Assembly: GCF_006443685.1 (NCBI RefSeq)
Contig: NZ_VFYP01000009.1
Span: 1-64,000 of the forward strand
DNA: 64,000 bases
Reading direction: 5' to 3'
Source of the DNA: Rhizobium glycinendophyticum
GTDB taxonomy: Bacteria; Pseudomonadota; Alphaproteobacteria; Rhizobiales; Rhizobiaceae
A program made the position numbers and the translations under genes. The notes under the pieces were generated by a model that saw only the letters and a list, made by a program, of their open reading frames with translations, ran no database searches and was not told the DNA's origin. Below, in pieces: positions 7,909 to 16,943 of the stretch; position 1 is the stretch's first letter, and every line of letters begins with the position of its first letter.

Positions 7909-9233
7909 CTTGAAGCCCCAGCGATACGATCAAGAATACTCTTTATTTTTACAACATACCAAGGCAGAATGCCGAGGCGCTTTCCGCATACATAAGATGC
8001 GGCGATATTCCAACTAATGAGCACAGCCGAACTCATAAACGCCGCGCCTATGTCTCCCCAACCCCGGGTAAGACAGTAAACGCCCACTACTAAGGTTACG
8101 CCAAAAACTGCCCTTAGCGCGAGCAGCGCTCTTTCAGAACCTGTCATGTTTAGAAGAACGGCATTCGAGCCCATCATCGTATTGATCAGCTGACCAAAAC
8201 AAAGGATCAACAGCACGGCGTAAGCGCTCGCGAAGTCAGGATTGAAAACCGAGAGCGCTGTCTTGCCGAAGAAGACTGCCGCGACGAAAGCGGTTAACCC
8301 CGACGCACCGCCGGCTACCGAGGCCGCATAGACGATCGAGCGCAACTCGTCTTTTCTCTGGGCCTTGTATGCCCGTGAGATCTGCGGGCCGACGACCTGA
8401 TCGATGCCAACTCTAGCAACGAGCATGAGTTTTGCCAGTCTGTCCGCCGAGAAGTAAGCGGCGGCGGCTGCCGGTCCTAGAAGGGCGGAGATGACTAACG
8501 TCGCTGACTGCTCGATGACCGGTGCCGCAGTTGCGCCGCCCCAAAAGGCTAAACTACCACGTCGCATCGCCAAGGCATCTTCAGCCGGCAAATCTTCCTT
8601 CGCCGTCGAAACGATCCTATAGGTCAGATATGCGATCTGCGGCGCAATCACCGCCGCCAACACTGCAGATGTCATGATGATCATGCCGGAAGCATCGAGC
8701 TTCTGAGGCGTCGTCAGAAATAAGATGCTGGACGCGACGCGCCACAGAACATCTCTGGGGAACAAGGCTATCCAGAGATAACCTTGAGCGCGCAGGGCAC
8801 AGGCCAGATATTCCGATATCCCCAGCAGGAATATCAGGGTCGCAATAACGAAGATGTATCTGACAGATCCGCCGTACAGGGGTGACAGCGGCGGCAAGAC
8901 CGCAAGACTGGCAAAGGCCGCAGATACTGTAATGCAGGTTGCGATGCAGATGAGAAATGTTCTTTTGAGAACTTGCGCCGCGACGTTCCGGCCGTGTATT
9001 TCATCGACTGACGGCCAAAACCTGAGGACGGTCACATGCTGTCCACCCGTCGCGCAGTAGCTCAAGATGGATGCCGTCACATAGGCGACCGAGAACAAGC
9101 CGAATTCTACCGAAGATGTCGCCCGGGCAGCGGTAAGGAAATAGCCGAATGTCGCGGCAACGGAAAGAAAACGTATCACACCGGAATACATTACTTTTCT
9201 AATGAGCGGACTCTGGGCTTTCAGCAGTTTCAT
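7905..9233 (-). CDS. Wzx-like polysaccharide flippase
   Basis: This 442-residue integral membrane protein of the MOP/polysaccharide-transport superfamily probably flips the lipid-linked repeat unit across the inner membrane. About 12 hydrophobic segments alternate with short charged loops. The N-terminus (KVMYSGVIRFLSVAATFGYF followed by a 'SSVEFGLFSVAY' stretch) is typical of Wzx/RfbX proteins. It overlaps the pyruvyl transferase gene by 4 bases on one side and the polymerase gene by 4 on the other, so the three are co-translated. Substrate specificity cannot be inferred. Confidence 0.85.
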   Translation of the reverse strand: MKLLKAQSPLIRKVMYSGVIRFLSVAATFGYFLTAARATSSVEFGLFSVAYVTASILSYCATGGQHVTVLRFWPSVDEIHGRNVAAQVLKRTFLICIATCITVSAAFASLAVLPPLSPLYGGSVRYIFVIATLIFLLGISEYLACALRAQGYLWIALFPRDVLWRVASSILFLTTPQKLDASGMIIMTSAVLAAVIAPQIAYLTYRIVSTAKEDLPAEDALAMRRGSLAFWGGATAAPVIEQSATLVISALLGPAAAAAYFSADRLAKLMLVARVGIDQVVGPQISRAYKAQRKDELRSIVYAASVAGGASGLTAFVAAVFFGKTALSVFNPDFASAYAVLLILCFGQLINTMMGSNAVLLNMTGSERALLALRAVFGVTLVVGVYCLTRGWGDIGAAFMSSAVLISWNIAASYVCGKRLGILPWYVVKIKSILDRIAGASR

Positions 9234-10564
9234 CTCTGTTGATCCTCGGAGGGCGAGGTTTCCGCAACGGCGGTCCTTGCAATAGTCATGAAGGTCCAGG
9301 CGAGCCAGAACTGCGGAACTCGAACCGAGTCGATTGAAAACCCGATTGCCAAGAATTCCCCCAGCAGCAGATAAGCAAGCAGGGCAGCGCCGCCGACTTC
9401 GAGACGAGCGTCCCTGAGCGACATCGCCGCATTATCCCTGAGCGCTCTAGCATACGCGATGGCCACAACGGCATAGCCTAGCAGGCCAAACTCCCCCAGC
9501 GTTCTGGCATACCAGGAAAAGAGCGGAGGAAACTCCCCAAACCGTGCTCCATAAAAATAATCACGCAGTTCCCAACTGTAGATAAGCTGCGAGTATATGG
9601 TTTGTACGACATAAAAAGAAACTTGGCCGAACCCTTGGCCGAAAATCCGGTCAAACCCGGCTTCGACTGCGGCTGCAGCCAAATAGCTGCGGGTAACGTT
9701 GGAGACACTCGTTCCACCGCCGATGGAATCAAAGGCGTAGAGCGGCAACAGGAGACCGGCGACAAACACAAGGGACGTAAACAGAAAAATGGTAGCCGAG
9801 GTCGCGGATCGGCCGGCCGTGAAGTTGCGCACGAACAGGAACGCGTAGAAAATGAACAGTCCTACATATGCGGTCCGGGAGCCCGACAGGACGGCGCAGA
9901 CCACGAGCCCGAACAGGAGAAGTAATGAGCGCCGGGATCCGGTTGTCCGGCGTCGCGCATAAACGAACGGCATGCATGAGAGCATTGCAAAGGCATTAAA
10001 TGATGGCTCCAACGACACTCCGGAGAGCCTGAAGCTACTTACCTCCGGGTCGAACACGAAGGACGATCGAATGGCCAACAAGATTTTCGCGAGGGGCGAA
10101 AAAAACCAGCCAAGGGACTCAAACGCACTTAGCAGAACGAGCAGGACACCGAGAAAGATAAATGCGGATTCGGCCCTCGCGTAGAATTTCTTATACCCGT
10201 CCAGTCTGACGTGAACGAGGATTACCTTCATGAGGAGAAAATAATAGCCAAAAATTGCCGAACTGGAAACGAAACGGCCCCAACCGCTTCGATCGATATA
10301 TTGGTTCGTCTCTATATTGAAGTAGTTCAGCAGCGTCGACATCAATACAACAACGACATAGACCATTAAGAATTCAGGAGTCGATTTTACGACGTGAACA
10401 AGCTTCGGCCATGCACTTGGAGCGGACATGATCGCAGTGATATAAAGTATAGACGCATAGAAGAAGCCGTCACGACTCAACTCTCCAATATTTAAGATCG
10501 GCAAAATCCCGTTAAGGGGTGTCGACATGATCAATAGAAACAGGGCGACGCCACGAATGGTCAA
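9230..10564 (-). CDS. Wzy-like O-antigen/exopolysaccharide polymerase
   Basis: This strongly hydrophobic protein with about 10-12 transmembrane segments resembles O-antigen polymerase/ligase (Wzy/WaaL-like) proteins. It has a large periplasmic loop in the second half (about 'IYSQLIYSWELRDYFYGARF'). It would polymerise repeat units in the periplasm. The frame is open up to 10690, but that upstream part lies inside the GT2 gene. I prefer the TTG at 10562-10564, which overlaps the GT2 stop (TTGA) and keeps the first membrane helix (444 residues). An ATG at 10528 would remove half of that helix. These proteins share little sequence, so the call rests on topology and context. Confidence 0.78.
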   Translation of the reverse strand: MTIRGVALFLLIMSTPLNGILPILNIGELSRDGFFYASILYITAIMSAPSAWPKLVHVVKSTPEFLMVYVVVVLMSTLLNYFNIETNQYIDRSGWGRFVSSSAIFGYYFLLMKVILVHVRLDGYKKFYARAESAFIFLGVLLVLLSAFESLGWFFSPLAKILLAIRSSFVFDPEVSSFRLSGVSLEPSFNAFAMLSCMPFVYARRRTTGSRRSLLLLFGLVVCAVLSGSRTAYVGLFIFYAFLFVRNFTAGRSATSATIFLFTSLVFVAGLLLPLYAFDSIGGGTSVSNVTRSYLAAAAVEAGFDRIFGQGFGQVSFYVVQTIYSQLIYSWELRDYFYGARFGEFPPLFSWYARTLGEFGLLGYAVVAIAYARALRDNAAMSLRDARLEVGGAALLAYLLLGEFLAIGFSIDSVRVPQFWLAWTFMTIARTAVAETSPSEDQQR

Positions 10565-11376
10565 TTTGCATGATTTCCGTTTGATTGACGCCAAAGTCCA
10601 ACTGAGATGGACTTTGCAACCCGATGCGGCATAACAATCAATCCGACGGTTCGCATTAGGCCGTAGTACCAGCCTGCGGATAGCGGGCATGGATGTTTCA
10701 CCATGGCGGAGAGGCGTTTGCGAAGCTGCAGGTTTCGCTTTTTGGAAGAGATGCCTTCCGGGTTGTCATAATAATCGATTAAAACTTCTTGAATGCAGTC
10801 GATGTCGAATTTCTTGATGATGCGCTGCATCAGTTCGTTGTCTTCCGATCCGTTAAAATCCAGATCGTAATTGCCGACGACCCGAAAAACGTCAGAGCGC
10901 ATTAAAAATGTCGAGTGCTTGAAGGGGGCGCTTTTCCAGAGCTGGGTTCTGACATTCCGCACTCCGGGCTTGACCCCATGTATAAACATCTCACGCCCGC
11001 CCATATCCAAGACACGAGAGAGTGTTCCAACGAGACCCACCTTCGGATTTGCATCCAGGAAAGCGTGCTGTAAAGCTAAGCGCTTGGGGTACGAGATGTC
11101 GCCGACATCAAGTCTTCCAATATACGCGTAGTCTTTCGCCAACGCGTATTCGACACCTTTTCTCAGCGCCGCTGTAATGCCGCCATTCTTCTCACATCTG
11201 ATGAGGGTGATCTTGTTTTCAGGATCTTGAACTGGCAATTTGACTGGTTGCCGGGATCCGTCGTCGATGATGCAAATATCGACAGGGTAGGTCTGCTGCA
11301 GAAGCGATTCCACCGAATCCAGCAGCTCCTTCGAGTCAGGATTGTAGGCCGGCATGAGGATTAACGTCTTACGCAT
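10561..11376 (-). CDS. Family 2 glycosyltransferase
   Basis: This 271-residue GT-A fold enzyme probably adds one sugar to the lipid-linked repeat unit on the cytoplasmic face. The motifs are LILMPAYNPDSKELLDSVES at the N-terminus, CIIDDGSR, NGGITAALRKG, and the metal-binding GRLDVGD (in place of the usual ARxDxDD). HSTFLMRSDVF and the acceptor-side SEDNELMQRI follow. It starts 8 bases inside the 3' end of the GT4 gene and its stop overlaps the polymerase start. A tandem GT4-GT2 pair suggests at least two transfer steps after the initiating transferase. Confidence 0.88.
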   Translation of the reverse strand: MRKTLILMPAYNPDSKELLDSVESLLQQTYPVDICIIDDGSRQPVKLPVQDPENKITLIRCEKNGGITAALRKGVEYALAKDYAYIGRLDVGDISYPKRLALQHAFLDANPKVGLVGTLSRVLDMGGREMFIHGVKPGVRNVRTQLWKSAPFKHSTFLMRSDVFRVVGNYDLDFNGSEDNELMQRIIKKFDIDCIQEVLIDYYDNPEGISSKKRNLQLRKRLSAMVKHPCPLSAGWYYGLMRTVGLIVMPHRVAKSISVGLWRQSNGNHAN

Positions 11377-12439
11377 TGGCGTTTCCTATCAGGCGTTTGT
11401 AAATGAGATCGATTTCCTTGAACATCCGCGAGGAGGTGAAATGGGTTTCGTAGCGACGCCGTCCAGCTCGCCCGACCTCGGCTATATTGCAAGTTTTGAG
11501 CTTGCGAATTGCTTCGACCAATGAAGTCGGAGAATTTGGCGATGCAAAGAAGCCCGTTTCGCCTTCGATGACTACATCTTTCAAGCCACCGACTTTTGAC
11601 GCGACCACCGGCCGGGCGGCACGCATCGCTTCTGCTGCCACAAAGCCAAAGCCTTCCCATCTGGACGGCATGATAATCGCATGCGATTCGGTCATCTCCC
11701 GGCTGATAACCTCAGGCGATTGCCATCCGAGGTTTCTGACGTACTCCGGCAAGGTCTGCATGGTCGGCTTGCCGACTACAGGACCGCCAATGACCGTTAG
11801 CTCGAATCCCTCGTTCCGCAGGGTTTCCATGGCTGACAGAAGGATGTCAAGCCCCTTCTGCCGATCAAATCTGCCGACGAACAGGAGTTTGCGAGGGGTA
11901 CATTTGTCGGGGAGGTACTGCCAATTAGCGTCGGCAACGCCGTTGAAGACCGTATAGCACCTGTCATTGGGGATGCCTGCCTTGCGTGCAAGTTCCGCCT
12001 CGTCTGGCGATATATTGATGATGGCGTCCGTGCGGGCCGAAAGAAGTCTCTCTATCGTCTCGTAGGCGTAACGGCGCAGTCCCTTCTTGTGGATCGCGAA
12101 CGACCACCCACGAGCGCAATATACAACGCGCGTGTGGCTGGGATAGTTGATCAAACGACCAACGCCGCCGGCAAACGAACTGTGGAGGTGGACAATGTCG
12201 TACTCGCCGGTTGAAGCATATTGTTTTGCCGCGTTGCGCAGGCGAAGGATGCCGCCGAGCGATCTGGTCGTGCCGTCGAACGTATGCGTTTCAACACCCG
12301 CGACTTGAGCAGCGAACTTCTGGCTACTGGGGCAAAGCAGTGCGACCTTGTCATAAGCTTCGACCTGGAATGGAAGAAGTTGTTTCAAGTGCGTCGCCGG
12401 ACCGCCCATTAACGTTTCCGCGAAATGCAGTACCTTCAT
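11369..12439 (-). CDS. Family 4 glycosyltransferase
   Basis: This 356-residue GT-B enzyme starts MKVLHFAETLMGGPATHLKQ, where GGPATH is the N-terminal glycine loop. It has YDIVHLHSSFAGG, NISPDEAELARKAGI, VFNGVA and KLLFVGRFDRQKGLDILLSA. The signature EX7E region IIMPSRWEGFGFVAAEAMRA is near the C-terminus. The frame is open for 50 more codons upstream, but the ATG at 12437-12439 is preceded by GAGGG at good spacing and matches where homology to GT4 proteins begins. It is the first gene of the minus-strand polysaccharide operon. AT-rich sequence just upstream (12440-12500) probably carries the promoter. Confidence 0.88.
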   Translation of the reverse strand: MKVLHFAETLMGGPATHLKQLLPFQVEAYDKVALLCPSSQKFAAQVAGVETHTFDGTTRSLGGILRLRNAAKQYASTGEYDIVHLHSSFAGGVGRLINYPSHTRVVYCARGWSFAIHKKGLRRYAYETIERLLSARTDAIINISPDEAELARKAGIPNDRCYTVFNGVADANWQYLPDKCTPRKLLFVGRFDRQKGLDILLSAMETLRNEGFELTVIGGPVVGKPTMQTLPEYVRNLGWQSPEVISREMTESHAIIMPSRWEGFGFVAAEAMRAARPVVASKVGGLKDVVIEGETGFFASPNSPTSLVEAIRKLKTCNIAEVGRAGRRRYETHFTSSRMFKEIDLIYKRLIGNANA

Positions 12440-13122
12440 GTTTCCCTCAACGTTTATTGTTATGTGTATATTATTTGACTTTGTAAATTTTAAGAAGCAC
12501 TGAGTGATTTTTTCGGGTACCGGAAAAGATATCAATGCAACCGACGCGTCGGCATGATGATTAGGCGACACCCAAGAATCACACTCCACAAATGGCAGGG
12601 GGCGCGGAGCTACAAGATGGGCATCGTGTGTCCCTTTAACATCAGTCGACTCGCGGAATGTACTATTTAATGAATCAGTTAATGGACTAAGTATGATGTG
12701 GAAGCAATATAAAGCGCCCGAGGTGGTTAATCTGGAGCCGTGCTGGCCCGGCTGAGCACGTCAGACCACGCCTTGAGCAGCGCCTCGGTCGTCCTCGTGG
12801 GCGTACGTGGCACAATGGCAGTTGATGACGGGAACGATCGAATTGTGACAGATCGCTCCAGCCGAACCACAGCACAATGCCCTTGTTCAGCGCGAAAGCC
12901 GCACGGTTAGGCACGAATGGCTGGATCTTTAAGCCTAGACGCCCAACAGAGGCGCAGGAGACGGCATAGAATTGCTTTGGACTGGGGCCACGAACGGACC
13001 AGCATAAGAGCTGCGGTCTCGCACCCGCTCAGAACCTGAAATAGCAGCGTGACTTCTGACGCTGAACCCGGCTAAAAACGGAACCGGCTACACGTGAAAC
13101 CAGCAATCAGAAAGGCGTTTGT
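12440..13122. other. Divergent intergenic region, promoter-bearing
   Basis: This holds 683 bases between the divergent GT4 and galE genes. The 60 bases next to GT4 are very AT-rich and include TATACA (minus strand, about 12465) with CTTAAA some 18 bases upstream, a weak sigma-70-like candidate. The middle is GC-rich and has open frames that resemble nothing known. An AAAGGCG ribosome site precedes galE. I see no IS signature. Confidence 0.45.
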
Positions 13123-14103
13123 ATGAAAAAACCCGTTCTTGTCGTCGGCGGCGCCGGCTATATCGGGTCCCACACTTGCATGATTTTGGCGCAGCGTGGC
13201 TATCAACCGATAGTCTTCGACAACCTCTGCAATGGACATGAGGAATTTGTGCGTTGGGGAGTTCTTGAGGTCGGCGATGTCAGAGATACTCGCCGCGTTG
13301 AACAGGTCATTGAGAAGCATCGGCCACTGGCAATTCTTCATTTCGCGGCGCTCATAGAAGTAGGCCAATCTTTAGCCGACCCGCTGAGCTTTTATGATAA
13401 CAATGTCATCGGGTCGCTTAATCTTCTTCGGGCAGCGATTGCCGGGGGCGTTAATTACTTCGTATTTTCGTCCACGTGTGCGACCTACGGGCTGCCACAG
13501 AGCGAGCGCCTTGACGAGAGTCATCGCCAAGTGCCTATCAACCCATACGGCCGCACCAAGTGGATTGTTGAGCAGGCATTAAAAGACTACAGCGAGTTGT
13601 TGAATATTAAGGCTGTCATCCTCCGCTATTTCAATGCGGCAGGTGCAGACTTCGAAGGCCGTATCGGGGAGTGGCATCAGCCCGAAACTCACGCAATCCC
13701 GATTGCTATTGAGGCTGCTCTTGGTCGCAGGACCGGTTTCAAAATATTCGGCACCGATTATCAAACCCGCGATGGCACCTGTGTCAGGGACTACGTTCAT
13801 GTACTGGATCTTGCAGATGCGCATGTTCGCGCGGTGGACTATCTGCTGGCAGGGGGAGAGACGGAAGCGATCAATCTTGGTACAGGTACTGGGACGACCG
13901 TCAAGGAGCTACTAAACACCATCCGCGCCGTTTCGGGCAGAGCATTTCCGGTCGAGGAAACGTCTCGTCGCGCAGGCGACTCGACCTCTTTGGTCGCTGA
14001 TAACACGAAGGCTGCGACACTACTGGGGTGGCAGCCGCAGTATTCGATTGAGGACATAGTGAAGTCAGCATGGAACTGGCACACCCGTCATAATGCGCCC
14101 TGA
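13123..14103 (+). CDS. galE: UDP-glucose 4-epimerase
   Basis: This 326-residue SDR-type epimerase interconverts UDP-glucose and UDP-galactose with bound NAD+. It shows the NAD motif GGAGYIGSH at residues 9-17. The conserved FAALIEVGQS segment is near 74-83 and FSSTCATYG follows. The catalytic Y142xxxK146 lies in INPYGRTKW. Substrate-site motifs are LRYFNAAGAD and TRDGTCVRDYVHV. Length is typical for rhizobial ExoB/GalE. The start is preceded by AAAGGCG. It stands alone on the plus strand beside the polysaccharide operon and would feed UDP-galactose into it. The flanking gene downstream is a small lipoprotein with no evident link. Confidence 0.95.
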   Translation: MKKPVLVVGGAGYIGSHTCMILAQRGYQPIVFDNLCNGHEEFVRWGVLEVGDVRDTRRVEQVIEKHRPLAILHFAALIEVGQSLADPLSFYDNNVIGSLNLLRAAIAGGVNYFVFSSTCATYGLPQSERLDESHRQVPINPYGRTKWIVEQALKDYSELLNIKAVILRYFNAAGADFEGRIGEWHQPETHAIPIAIEAALGRRTGFKIFGTDYQTRDGTCVRDYVHVLDLADAHVRAVDYLLAGGETEAINLGTGTGTTVKELLNTIRAVSGRAFPVEETSRRAGDSTSLVADNTKAATLLGWQPQYSIEDIVKSAWNWHTRHNAP

Positions 14104-14534
14104 TCATCGATAGGTAGAAGTTTGACGAAGTCGGCGACTTACCGGGAGTTTTGCCGCAGTCGAAAATGACATGAGAGCCAATAGGAGCCAGAATGGCAAT
14201 GGGCTATGCGGCTGGCACGAGAATGTGAGTAGCCGCGTCTTTGTAAGTATGACCAACACCAGACGGGCCAGCTTTGCAGCCAAAGCAACCGTCTCATTTT
14301 TAACGCATCGAATCCATCAGGAGTGGTTGCAAAGATCTGCGTCTATCACAGCCGAGGCAGAGTAATGCTGACGACATCGAGCATTGGTGCTATTCAGTCT
14401 ATCGCTGAGAGCGTAATATCGAGCGAGCGTTGCCGCTTTCAACCCTTGCACGGTTCTGCCGCGCGGAACATCTCGGTAAGAAAACCAAATTGTAACAGTA
14501 GCGTAGTTCGCTAAAAAAGTGAGAAGGATTTTCG
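14104..14534. other. Intergenic region without recognised gene
   Basis: This holds 431 bases between galE and the small lipoprotein gene. Open frames here are short and have no family signature. The last 30 bases carry the ribosome-binding site (AGAAGGAT) of the lipoprotein gene. Confidence 0.5.
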
Positions 14535-14903
14535 ATGAAAATTCATATGCCGACCTTTCTTGTAGTGGCCATAACTATCGCCCTTGCATCCTGCTCAACC
14601 GTTCCCGGTGGCGCTCCCCAGTTCAATATGAAGTACTTTGGGAAGTGCGGATTGCTTCACGACGGAGATAAGCTCGTCACAAAATATGACAAAAAAACCA
14701 GAAAAAGGAATGCCTACGTCCTCGGTGAGAACTGCAAAACGTCTTATCCGAACGGCGGCGATATTTACTATTCGACATTCGACAGTCTGAGCATCGAAAA
14801 GTTCCTGGTTCGCGGCGTCAGGACCAATAAGGAGGGCATCACGCGCTATACGATCATCCGTAAGAATGGCGCCCGTTACGTGTCAAGCAGCAGGGTAAAG
14901 TGA
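14535..14903 (+). CDS. Small lipoprotein of the 'KYFGKCG' family
   Basis: This 122-residue protein has a signal peptide and a lipobox (IALASCS, Cys at residue 20), so it is predicted to be a lipoprotein in the cell envelope. The mature part begins FNMKYFGKCGLLHDGDKLVT, and KYDKKTRKRNAYVLGENCK follows. A shorter relative lies at 26402-26620 on the other strand and shares the same core, FN(M/I)KYFGKCG and DGDKLVT(K/R)Y, with two conserved cysteines. I do not recognise the family. The conserved Cys pair could form a disulphide in the periplasm. The ribosome site AGAAGGAT supports the start. Function is unknown. Confidence 0.72.
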   Translation: MKIHMPTFLVVAITIALASCSTVPGGAPQFNMKYFGKCGLLHDGDKLVTKYDKKTRKRNAYVLGENCKTSYPNGGDIYYSTFDSLSIEKFLVRGVRTNKEGITRYTIIRKNGARYVSSSRVK

Positions 14904-14918
14904 TTGTGCATCTCATGT

Positions 14919-14945
14919 GCCTGGGGGTCTTTAATTTTCCCAGGC
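14919..14945 (+). terminator. Possible terminator hairpin after small lipoprotein gene
   Basis: A perfect 7-bp stem (GCCTGGG and CCCAGGC) lies 16 bases after the stop codon. The loop is 13 bases and T-rich. There is no T-run after the stem, so intrinsic termination is uncertain. Confidence 0.35.
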
Positions 14946-15259
14946 GATAAGCGCAGCAGTGGCTTCAAAGAGGTTGGCGTCGCTGCCGCGGCGACAACCT
15001 CTTGACGCTAAGCTAGGCGCTTTCGGCTTTCGATGTGCTCTAAAACGTGCCCGGGGAACCGCGATAAATACGTCATTCGCGATCAGTTGGGCGCTCCTCC
15101 GCTTCGGCCACAGCCTTAAAGACTTTACCCCACAGAGCACTGACCAGTCGTGCAGCGTGATTGCGCACCAATCATGAACTGATGGTCAAACCGTCAAGCA
15201 ATAAGGGTGGGAAAGGCGCACTATAGCCCATAGATTTGTAGACGCCGTCTCCCCAACAT

Positions 15260-16163
15260 TTGAGGCAGGAGGCCCACAAGGGCAAAGGCAATTTCACGGA
15301 AGAGTTCAAGCGCGACGCGGTACGTCCGATCACCGAGCGCGGCTGTACGGTAGCGGAGGTCTCTCACACCTTGAGGTCAGCCAGCATTCGCTCTACGGAT
15401 GGAACAAGAAGTTTGGCACGCCGAACGACCAAGCCAGCGACGAGGCCGACGAGATGAGGCGGCTGGAGGAGGAGCTTGCTCGCGTCATCGATGAGCGCGA
15501 CATCCTAAAAAGCGGCCGCGCGCTTCGCCAGGGATGCAAAGTTGAGTACGCGCTCATTGCCCTGCATGGCCTGCCTTTCTCGGTGCGGCGATGCGTCGGC
15601 TTCTCCATGTGCACCCGAGCGGGCTCTAAGCCTGGCTGAAGAGCCCGTTAAGCAAGGGGGTCGGGTGAAGACAAACGGTGGACCGGTGTCTTCCTTCAGG
15701 CTTGGGAAGAGAGCGGCAAGGATTAGGGCTATCGAAAGCTCCACGGAGATCTAGAGCACGTCCATTAGACGCGGAATCGCGTCACGGATTCCCCTGGCTG
15801 CCGAATTCTGATTCCATCGCCCCGACTGTTGATTTGTCGGAGGCAATATGACCCGAGCTTTCAGTCGTCATCTGCGTAACTGCGTTCTGACTGCGTCACG
15901 CTATGGCATGTCGGAATAATCACCGGCGGCCAGATTTGGAATGGCATTTCAACGGCCATCATAACGCCGCGGCCAAAAGCTTCTTCAATCTTCTCAAGCA
16001 GGAGCGGATACTTCGCAAGGTTTACGGTACATGCGATGAAGCTCTTCAGGACGTACTCGACTACATCGAAATGTGCTCCAATCAATGACGCAAACACATC
16101 AGAAACGGAATGCTATCGCCAGTCGAGTTCGGAAAGCGGCAGAAAATCTAACCCGAGGGTGTC
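15260..16163 (+). pseudogene. Decayed IS3-family element (OrfA and OrfB remnants)
   Basis: Several frames together reconstruct a broken IS3-family element. An OrfA part at about 15280-15530 reads GNFTEEFKRDAVRPITERGC, SLYGWNKKFG and MRRLEEELARVIDERDILK. The start of OrfB is near 15590-15760 (MRRLLHVHPSGL, YRKLHGDLE). Its C-terminal end is at about 15930-16160 (CHDNAAAKSFFNLLKQERIL, VLDYIEMCSNQ, NGMLSPVEFGKRQ). Frameshifts, stops and a central deletion of the catalytic core make it non-functional. It marks the right border of the polysaccharide island. Confidence 0.75.
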
Positions 16164-16283
16164 TTCTAAAATCGGGGATATCCGCAGCGCTCAAACATTA
16201 GAAAAAATTACACTCCAATCCTGCGTCACTAAAAGTACCGACCAAATCAGTGTAAAGCCGCCGCGAGTGCCATCACGGGTTAA

Positions 16284-16508
16284 TCAGTGATTGATCGAAG
16301 CGTCCTTCAGAACCTTTACCGCGGCCTCACTCAGTACTCCAGACACCTCGTCGCGGCTGTAGCCGCCCTCCAGTGCGTGCTTCACCAGGATGTTTACGGC
16401 GTATCCGAATGACATTTCGACCGCCAAAGGCCTCAGCCATGTCTCCTTCGTGTCCGGATCCGCCTTTAGTGACCCAAGCGCTGCTTCCAACTCCTCTACA
16501 AAGTCCAT
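16284..16508 (-). CDS. Small hypothetical protein (74 residues)
   Basis: This short, soluble, acidic, probably helical protein begins MDFVEELEAALGSLKADPD. It has no signal peptide or membrane segment. The frame is open 14 codons further upstream, but the ATG at 16506-16508 has a good ribosome site (AAAGGTGG) and is preferred. Codon use looks coding. I do not recognise the family. It lies between a dead IS3 element and a two-component system and is transcribed in the same direction as the latter, but with a 435-bp gap. Confidence 0.5.
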   Translation of the reverse strand: MDFVEELEAALGSLKADPDTKETWLRPLAVEMSFGYAVNILVKHALEGGYSRDEVSGVLSEAAVKVLKDASINH

Positions 16509-16943
16509 GCTGCCACCTTTCCACTCAACACTAGCGTAAACATAGGACACGTCTTAACTCATTTCCACTAAACTCGTCGGAAACATAACTCTAAGGTTAA
16601 GCATAAAGTTAACCTAAAATGCGAAATACTTCAATATCGAGGTATCGGCTTGTGGGGCTGACCAACGATGCCTACCCTCATACTCGACTCGTCAAGCTTC
16701 ACAGGTCTTTTAACCGGCCCTATGTATCACGTGTACATCCGCAACCTCTCAACGATCAGCAGTGGTTTTGTCGACCAAGGGTGACACCTCCGAAAACCGC
16801 ACGTCAGCACAAACGCTGCGACACCCAGGCCTCGCCCATCCATTAAGCCTTCCCCAGGGTCTGTCAATTCGCGTTTTAAGTCAAGGCCTTACCTGCTCCA
16901 CCCTTCAGTGATGGCTGCGTCGGTCGAGAAAGTGACCTATTGC
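16509..16943. other. Intergenic region with one palindrome
   Basis: This holds 435 bases between the small hypothetical gene and the response regulator. The part near 16550-16620 is AT-rich and probably bears the promoter of the small gene. It includes the inverted repeat AGGTTAA/TTAACCT (16594-16615). Nothing else is recognisable. Confidence 0.45.
16594..16615. repeat. Perfect 7-bp inverted repeat, possible operator
   Basis: AGGTTAA and TTAACCT are separated by 8 bases, giving an arm spacing of about 1.5 helical turns. The site lies 86 bases upstream of the small gene at 16508. No obvious regulator is adjacent. Confidence 0.35.

Noticed and set aside
12687..12914. Minus-strand 75-codon frame with 'VLWFGWSDLSQ' between GT4 and galE
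   Set aside because: It looked like a transposase scrap, but I could not match it to any family, and both strands are open by base composition.
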